DNA from: Planctomycetota bacterium
GTDB lineage: Bacteria; Planctomycetota; UBA1135; JACQFD01
Assembly: GCA_016200225.1 (NCBI GenBank)
Contig: JACQFD010000034.1
Coordinates: forward strand, 1-47,667
Direction of reading: 5' to 3'
Length of the DNA stretch: 47,667 nt
In this document: positions 43,074 to 47,667 of the stretch, piece after piece
Numbering within the stretch: the first letter of the stretch is position 1
Layout: each line of letters opens with the position of its first letter
Notes under the pieces: generated by a model
Seen by the model: the letters and a program-made list of their open reading frames with translations, nothing else
Database searches by the model: none
Told to the model about the DNA's origin: nothing
Translations under genes and position numbers: made by a program

Positions 43074-43757
43074 TTAATTCTGTGCGCCGGTCACGGCACC
43101 GCGGGCGGCGTCGACGCGCGCGCGCATCCGCCGCATGGTCGACGCCATATCTGTTGATTTAAATAAAAACGTTCCGGCAATAAATACATTCGCGCCGGCG
43201 GCGGCGCAGAGCGCGGCGGTTTCTTCATTGATGCCGCCGTCCACCTGAAGATCGCCCGCAAATCCCATGTCGCGGATTTCGCGAATCTTTGGAAGGCACG
43301 ATTGTATAAAACTCTGTCCGCCGAATCCGGGAAACACGGTCATAACCAATACATTGTCGACGTGCGGCAGCGCCGCGCGAATCGCGGAAGCGGGAGTATC
43401 GGGATTCAATGAAATTCCGACATTTTTTCCAAGTTTACGAATCGCGCCCGCGACGGCCGCGGGATCGGGCGATACTTCAATATGAAATGTTATCGAATCG
43501 ACGCCGCTCGCCGCGAACCACTTCGCCGCGGACCTCGGATCTGTAACCATCAAATGGCAGTCGAGCGTCGTCGCGCCGCTCGCGCGCACGGCACGCGCGA
43601 CGTCGGGACCAATTGTAAGATTCGGCACGAAGTGTCCGTCCATGACGTCGAGATGCAAACCGTCGCATCCGGCCGATTCGCAACGGCGAACCTCGTCGGC
43701 GACTTTGCTAAAATCGCACGCGAGAATGGAAGGATAGATTCGATTCGGGTTGGGCAT
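43074..43757 (-). CDS. rpe: Ribulose-phosphate 3-epimerase
   Basis: The product is 227 aa from the ATG at 43757 (MPNPNRIYPSILACDF); an upstream in-frame start at 43805 would overlap the pgk end and was rejected. It is a TIM barrel with the family motifs LHLDVMDGHFVPNLTIGP, CHLMVTDP, VLVMTVFPGFGGQSF and LQVDGGINEETAAL. The metal ligands (His, Asp) are in place. It interconverts ribulose 5-phosphate and xylulose 5-phosphate. It is in the gap-pgk-rpe-accD run. Confidence 0.96.
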   Translation of the reverse strand: MPNPNRIYPSILACDFSKVADEVRRCESAGCDGLHLDVMDGHFVPNLTIGPDVARAVRASGATTLDCHLMVTDPRSAAKWFAASGVDSITFHIEVSPDPAAVAGAIRKLGKNVGISLNPDTPASAIRAALPHVDNVLVMTVFPGFGGQSFIQSCLPKIREIRDMGFAGDLQVDGGINEETAALCAAAGANVFIAGTFLFKSTDMASTMRRMRARVDAARGAVTGAQN

Positions 43758-43786
43758 CGCGGGAAATTCAGCCTGGGAGAATAATG

Positions 43787-44980
43787 CTACTTTTTCCGAA
43801 GGCACGCGACACCCGGCAAATCGCGTCCCTCGAGCAGCTCGAGCGACGCGCCGCCCCCCGTGGAGAGGTGCGACACGCGGTCGGCGAAGCCAAGTTTTTG
43901 AATCGCCGCGACCGAATCGCCGCCGCCGATATAACTGAAAGCGCCGGATGTTTTTGTTGCTTCCGCGACCGCACGGGCGATGGCGCGCGTGCCCTCGGCG
44001 AAACGATCGAACTCGAACACGCCCATCGGGCCGTTCCAGACGATGCGCTGCGCGTTTTTGATAATATCAGAATACATTTGTATCGTCTTCGGACCGATGT
44101 CGAGGCCCATCCAGCCGTCGGGAATGTTCTCCTCGACGACGCGCGACGGCGCATCGGCCGCGAATTTTTCCGTAATCACGTGGTCGACGGGAATTAACAG
44201 TTCCGTCCCCTCGAATCGCGCGCGCGACATCGCCTCCATCGCGACGGGCACGTCCGCGTCGCCGCATTTCGACGCGCCGACTTCCTGGCCGCTCGCGCGG
44301 CAAAACGCATAACCCATCGCGCCGCCGATCAGTAAATATTGCACTTTTCCGACGAGATTCTGCACGACGGCGATTTTATCCGATACTTTCGATCCGCCGA
44401 GAATCGCTACAAACGGCGATCCCGGATCGTTAATTAACTTATCGAACGCGGCGAGTTCTTTCATTAACAAATGTCCGGCTGCGGACGGCAGAATTCCGGC
44501 GACGCCCGAGACGGAACAATGCGCGCGGTGCGACGAGCCGAACGCGTCATTTACGAACAATTGGCCGAGCGACGCGAGTTTTTGCGAAAACGCCGCGTCG
44601 CCTTTTTCTTCCTCCGCGTGAAATCGGACGTTTTCCAATAGTAATATTTCGCCGGGCGCGAGCGCTTTCGCGGCCGCGTCGGCTTCGGGGCCGACGCAAT
44701 CGTTCGCGAATATTACTTTTCTGTCGGGCATCAATTCCTGCAATCGCGTCGACACGGGCTTTAGCGATTGCTTAGGATCGACGCCTTTCGGCCGCCCGAG
44801 GTGGCTCATTAAGATTGCGCTGCCGCCGCGCGCGAGAATTTCGCGAATGGAGGGGAGCGATTCGCGGATCCGCGTGTCGTCGGAAATCGAACCGTCGGGC
44901 GCGAGCGGAACATTAAAATCGACGCGGACAAGAACGCGCTTGCCCGCGACGTCGATTTCGTTGAGCGTGCGAAAATCCAT
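43787..44980 (-). CDS. pgk: Phosphoglycerate kinase
   Basis: The product is 397 aa, the standard length. Its motifs are RVLVRVDFNVPL, then ILMSHLGRPKG, then VFANDCVGPEA, then LLLENVRFHAEEE, then FVAILGGSKVSDKI, then GAMGYAF, then IVWNGPMGVFEFDRFAEGT, then SYIGGGDSVAAI and THLSTGGGASLELLEG-like (S for T). It catalyses ATP formation from 1,3-bisphosphoglycerate. It lies 41 nt after gap and is probably cotranscribed with it. Confidence 0.97.
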   Translation of the reverse strand: MDFRTLNEIDVAGKRVLVRVDFNVPLAPDGSISDDTRIRESLPSIREILARGGSAILMSHLGRPKGVDPKQSLKPVSTRLQELMPDRKVIFANDCVGPEADAAAKALAPGEILLLENVRFHAEEEKGDAAFSQKLASLGQLFVNDAFGSSHRAHCSVSGVAGILPSAAGHLLMKELAAFDKLINDPGSPFVAILGGSKVSDKIAVVQNLVGKVQYLLIGGAMGYAFCRASGQEVGASKCGDADVPVAMEAMSRARFEGTELLIPVDHVITEKFAADAPSRVVEENIPDGWMGLDIGPKTIQMYSDIIKNAQRIVWNGPMGVFEFDRFAEGTRAIARAVAEATKTSGAFSYIGGGDSVAAIQKLGFADRVSHLSTGGGASLELLEGRDLPGVACLRKK

Positions 44981-45021
44981 GATTTTAATGTTTACGTTCG
45001 CGCCGGATCGCTTTGTTTAAT

Positions 45022-46038
45022 TTAATTTACTTTCGACCAGCGGACGATCAGATCGAGGCAGCGGTTGCTGTAACCCCACTCGTTGTCGTACCAGCCGACC
45101 ACTTTCGCGAGGTTGCCGCCGCTCACCATCGTCAATTTCGCGTCGATGATGCAGGAGTGTCCATTATTAATAATATCGGAAGATACAATTTCGTCTTCCG
45201 TATATTCGAGAATTCCCTTGAGCGGGCCGTCGGCCGCGCGCTTGTACGCCGCGTTCACTTCTTCGACGGTCGTCGACTTCTTTAACAATGCGACGCAGTC
45301 GGTGACGGAGCCGTCGGGCACCGGGACGCGCAGCGCGAATCCGTCGAGTTTACCTTTGAGTTCGGGAATCACTTCGCCGACCGCTTTCGCCGCACCGGTC
45401 GTCGTCGGAATGATATTCTGCGCCGCGGCGCGCGCGCGCCGCAAATCTTTATGTTCCAGATCGAGAATGCGCTGATCGTTCGTATACGCGTGCACCGTCG
45501 TCATCAGCGCGCGGTCGAGGCCGAATGTATCATTAAGAATCTTGACCATCGGCGCGAAACAATTCGTCGTGCACGACGCGTTGCTGAGCACCGTCATGCC
45601 GGCTTTGAGAACATTATCGTTCACGCCCATCACAATCGTTGCGTCCGGCGGATCGTTCTTTTCGCCGGGCGCGGAAATGATAACTTTTTTTACAGTTCCG
45701 CGAATGTGTTTGCTCGCGTCGGCTTTCTTAGTAAAGCGCCCCGTCGATTCCAACACATAATCGCACCCAAAATCCGACCACGCGATCGCTCCCGGATCTT
45801 TTTCGGCAAAAACCTTGATCGACTTGCCGTTTACTTTTAATTCCGTTTCGCGCGATTCGACTTTTCCGGGAAATCGTCCGAGGACCGTGTCGTATTTTAG
45901 TAAGTGCGCGAGCGTCTTCGGCGTGGTCAGGTCGTTCACCGCCGTGATCTCAATTCCAAGTTCGGGACGCGCCGCGAGCGCGCGAAAAACGTTTCGGCCG
46001 ATGCGGCCAAAACCATTGATGCCAAGTCGAATCGTCAT
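45022..46038 (-). CDS. gap: Glyceraldehyde-3-phosphate dehydrogenase
   Basis: The product is 338 aa from the ATG at 46038 (MTIRLGINGFGRIGRNVFRAL). The catalytic Cys156 is in SNASCTTNC, and the paired His is in TTVHAYTNDQ. Asp35 in VNDLT suggests NAD preference, and the C-terminus has WYDNEWGYSNR. It oxidises glyceraldehyde 3-phosphate to 1,3-bisphosphoglycerate. An extension upstream to 46107 overlaps the divergent promoter region and is unlikely. It is the first gene of the gap-pgk-rpe-accD set and divergent from the TPR lipoprotein across 137 nt. Confidence 0.97.
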   Translation of the reverse strand: MTIRLGINGFGRIGRNVFRALAARPELGIEITAVNDLTTPKTLAHLLKYDTVLGRFPGKVESRETELKVNGKSIKVFAEKDPGAIAWSDFGCDYVLESTGRFTKKADASKHIRGTVKKVIISAPGEKNDPPDATIVMGVNDNVLKAGMTVLSNASCTTNCFAPMVKILNDTFGLDRALMTTVHAYTNDQRILDLEHKDLRRARAAAQNIIPTTTGAAKAVGEVIPELKGKLDGFALRVPVPDGSVTDCVALLKKSTTVEEVNAAYKRAADGPLKGILEYTEDEIVSSDIINNGHSCIIDAKLTMVSGGNLAKVVGWYDNEWGYSNRCLDLIVRWSKVN

Positions 46039-46175
46039 CGAAGTTAGGGGATTCAAAAGGAGGATGGAAAGCGTGCGACGATACGCCCCGGTTGCCGCTT
46101 CGGGCAAGCTCCGGTAACGTCATCGCTCAACGCGGCCCCCGACGCGACCACTTCTCACCGTGGACGGATCCGGGA

Positions 46176-47249
46176 ATGAACATAAATTACGCATCGTTCG
46201 TTTGCATTGGCCTCATCCTTGGCGCCGCTTCGTGCGCTGCACTCTCGTCGAAAGAGAAAGACGAGCAATTCGATCTGCAGCTCAAAACGGCGGCCGACCA
46301 TTACGACAAGTCGGAGCTGCAACTCGCCGCCAACATGGCGCGCAAGGCGCTTTCGACGAAGCCGAACGAATGGCGCGCGCAGTCGGTCCTTGGAATGTCG
46401 TTGAACCGTATTGCCGCGACGACGCCCGATCGCAAACTGAAATACTCGTCCCTCAACGAAGCGGTCGCGACGTTCGAGGCAGCCGAGAAAAACGGCGCCC
46501 GCAATCAATGGCAAATCCAATTCGGCTGCGCGACCTCGCGCGCACAGCGAGCCCAGCTCCTGCTCGCGTTGATCGAGGACGGTCGAAAGCAACTGAAAAC
46601 CAAGGAAGCCGAAAAGAAGCGGCCCGGCGTCGTCATGGCCGACGTCGACCGCGCAATTGCTAAAATTAATTCCGAAATTGAACAATATCAAAAAACGTCG
46701 GAAGAAGACCTCCGCGAAGCCGCCGACCGATTTGTATTATCACTGAAAAAGGATCCTAACTATCTCGAAACGCTCGAACACTTACAAGTTGTCTATTCGT
46801 TGAGCGGTCCGCCGCCCAAATCCATCGAATGGGGCGAAAAAGCCGCGGCGGTCATTCAGGATCAGCGGCAGGCGATCGAGAAGTTTTTACAAAATCCGAA
46901 CGTCGACGCGACAATTGCAATGAAGTACCGGTCCGATTTGCAGGCTTTCGATATTAAAGAAGCAAATTGCCGCAGCCTTCTCGCGCTAATGCGAATGCGG
47001 CAGGAAAATTATGATGCGGCGCTGCTCGAATTGAACCGCGTCATGATTCTCGACCCGAACCGCCCCGACGAATATTACAATCGCGGCCTCTGCCGCCAGA
47101 AAATCGGAGATCACAGTTCCGCCGCGCGGGATTTCGAACAATTTATTCGCAAAAGCGGGCAACCCGCCGATTCGTCCATCGTCCGCGACGCATGGGATCG
47201 CATCGCAGAATGTAAGAAACAAACCGGCGGTTCGGCGCTGGCTCGATAA
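46176..47249 (+). CDS. TPR-repeat lipoprotein
   Basis: The product is 357 aa from the ATG at 46176 (MNINYASFVCIGLILGAASC), a lipoprotein signal with a probable lipid-bearing Cys20. An extension to 46092 adds a polar run before it and was rejected. The rest is alpha-helical with TPR motifs, such as AANMARKALSTKPNEWRAQSVLGMSL and MRQENYDAALLELNRVMILDPNRPDEYYNRGLCRQKIGDHSSAARDFEQFIRK near the C-terminus. A long coiled-coil region lies in the middle. It probably is a periplasmic or membrane-bound scaffold. The partner is unknown. Confidence 0.85.
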   Translation: MNINYASFVCIGLILGAASCAALSSKEKDEQFDLQLKTAADHYDKSELQLAANMARKALSTKPNEWRAQSVLGMSLNRIAATTPDRKLKYSSLNEAVATFEAAEKNGARNQWQIQFGCATSRAQRAQLLLALIEDGRKQLKTKEAEKKRPGVVMADVDRAIAKINSEIEQYQKTSEEDLREAADRFVLSLKKDPNYLETLEHLQVVYSLSGPPPKSIEWGEKAAAVIQDQRQAIEKFLQNPNVDATIAMKYRSDLQAFDIKEANCRSLLALMRMRQENYDAALLELNRVMILDPNRPDEYYNRGLCRQKIGDHSSAARDFEQFIRKSGQPADSSIVRDAWDRIAECKKQTGGSALAR

Positions 47250-47250
47250 C

Positions 47251-47322
47251 GCTCCGGCGCCGCATGGCGCTTGCGCTGCGCGCGCGGCGAGTTGTGCTCC
47301 GGCGCCGCGTGGCGCTTGCGCT
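47251..47322. repeat. Tandem 27-nt direct repeats
   Basis: Two copies of a 27-nt unit (47251-47277 and 47296-47322), differing at one base, begin 45 nt apart. Each contains GCGCC-GCAT/GCGT-GGCGC, a small hairpin. They begin 1 nt after the stop codon of the TPR gene, so they could act as its transcription end, or be a repeat family of this genome. Confidence 0.75.
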
Positions 47323-47401
47323 CTCGCGCCGCGCAGGCGCATTAACTTTCGTCAATAAATATTATTTATTATTTCTTTTATATAATATTTAATATATTTC
47401 T

Positions 47402-47514
47402 ACGATCGCCGGCAGTGGTTCCGGCGCTCAAACAAGTCCTCGCCGACGATGGCGGCGCCGCGCGCCGCCATCCCTCGGCTGCGGAACTCGCGCGGAACCA
47501 CTGCCGACGATCGT
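47402..47514. repeat. 113-nt inverted repeat with a nested hairpin
   Basis: Outer arms of 22 nt (47402-47423 and 47493-47514) pair at 21 of 22 positions; they carry CGGCAGTGGTTCCG. Inside lies a perfect 10-bp hairpin, ATGGCGGCGC with GCGCCGCCAT around a 3-nt loop (47449-47471). It follows an AT-rich run. No open frame with family character crosses it. It could be a small mobile repeat or a structured RNA. Confidence 0.7.
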
Positions 47515-47667
47515 TGGGGGTTTGGGGATTTGGGATCTGTTGCTTGTGTCAAGTGGCCGGGATCGATGACCGCGAGGCGGTCGCGCGACGCGCGGTGTGA
47601 CCGCGCTTGCGCGGGCACGCGCGCGCCGCGACGGCCGAGCAGCCGCGCTTTTATTAGCGTCGTGCTA

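Larger units (their letters stand above)
47250..47667. other. Non-coding tail with repeats
   Basis: No gene is accepted in the last 418 nt. It holds GC-rich tandem repeats (47251-47322), then an AT-rich run of about 60 nt (47341-47400), then a long inverted repeat (47402-47514), then a G-rich run (three tracts of 5, 4 and 3 G from 47515). Confidence 0.6.

Noticed and set aside
47515..47540. G-quadruplex candidate
   Set aside because: Only three G-tracts lie close together; a fourth is too far for a standard quadruplex.

Overview
The window is about 47.7 kb of GC-rich bacterial chromosome, with housekeeping genes mixed among large secreted repeat proteins. I read it as probably Planctomycetota or a neighbouring lineage. 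The support is a menaquinone gene of the futalosine route (mqnD), giant secreted FG-GAP and SBBP propeller proteins with C-terminal modules I associate with planctomycetes, a diderm type IV pilus secretin, and an RNase E/G next to a DUF2344 protein. No rRNA operon, tRNA, plasmid or phage structural gene was seen, so the phylum call is inference.

Layout. At 1-16.5 kb are secreted proteins (a partial secreted protein, a gingipain-type C25 peptidase, a 14-repeat FG-GAP protein, a seven-bladed SBBP propeller, an M28 peptidase), a divergent pair of a large MscS-type channel and mqnD, and a first AAA/DUF4143 ATPase. At 16.5-32.4 kb is a long block on the minus strand. In transcription order it runs rpoN, truA, hpf, HPr, pilM, pilN, a pilO-pilP fusion, pilQ, a DUF2344 protein, RNase E/G, a redoxin-HEAT protein and a multi-PAS hybrid histidine kinase. 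At 32.5-36.8 kb are a second AAA/DUF4143 ATPase, recR, ybaB, dnaX and the 4.5S-type SRP RNA gene. At 37-42.2 kb is a lower-GC accessory stretch with two secreted propeller-like proteins, a broken copy of the accD 3' end, and a GHKL ATPase plus STAS-like DUF4325 pair. At 42.2-46 kb are accD, rpe, pgk and gap on the minus strand. A divergent TPR lipoprotein and repeat-rich non-coding DNA close the window.

Most notable observations. (1) The redoxin gene at 19817-21028 has one in-frame TGA exactly at the first position of its CxxC site, giving W-[TGA]-P-W-C. The frame is intact on both sides. A small stem-loop with a GGC loop lies 21-24 nt downstream, where a bacterial SECIS element would be. It is probably an undescribed selenoprotein that joins a peroxiredoxin-like domain to HEAT repeats. 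(2) A two-gene GHKL ATPase/DUF4325 cassette lies between intact accD and a diverged, frameshifted copy of the last 44 codons of accD. This is the footprint of integration into a gene 3' end. (3) The two DUF4143 ATPases each carry strong but unrelated palindromes directly at the preferred start codon. (4) dnaX appears to start at CTG inside a perfect palindrome, just downstream of the SRP RNA gene. (5) The whole window is rich in the pentamer TGTAA/TTACA and in clustered TTA, ACA and GTA codons inside otherwise GC-rich genes.
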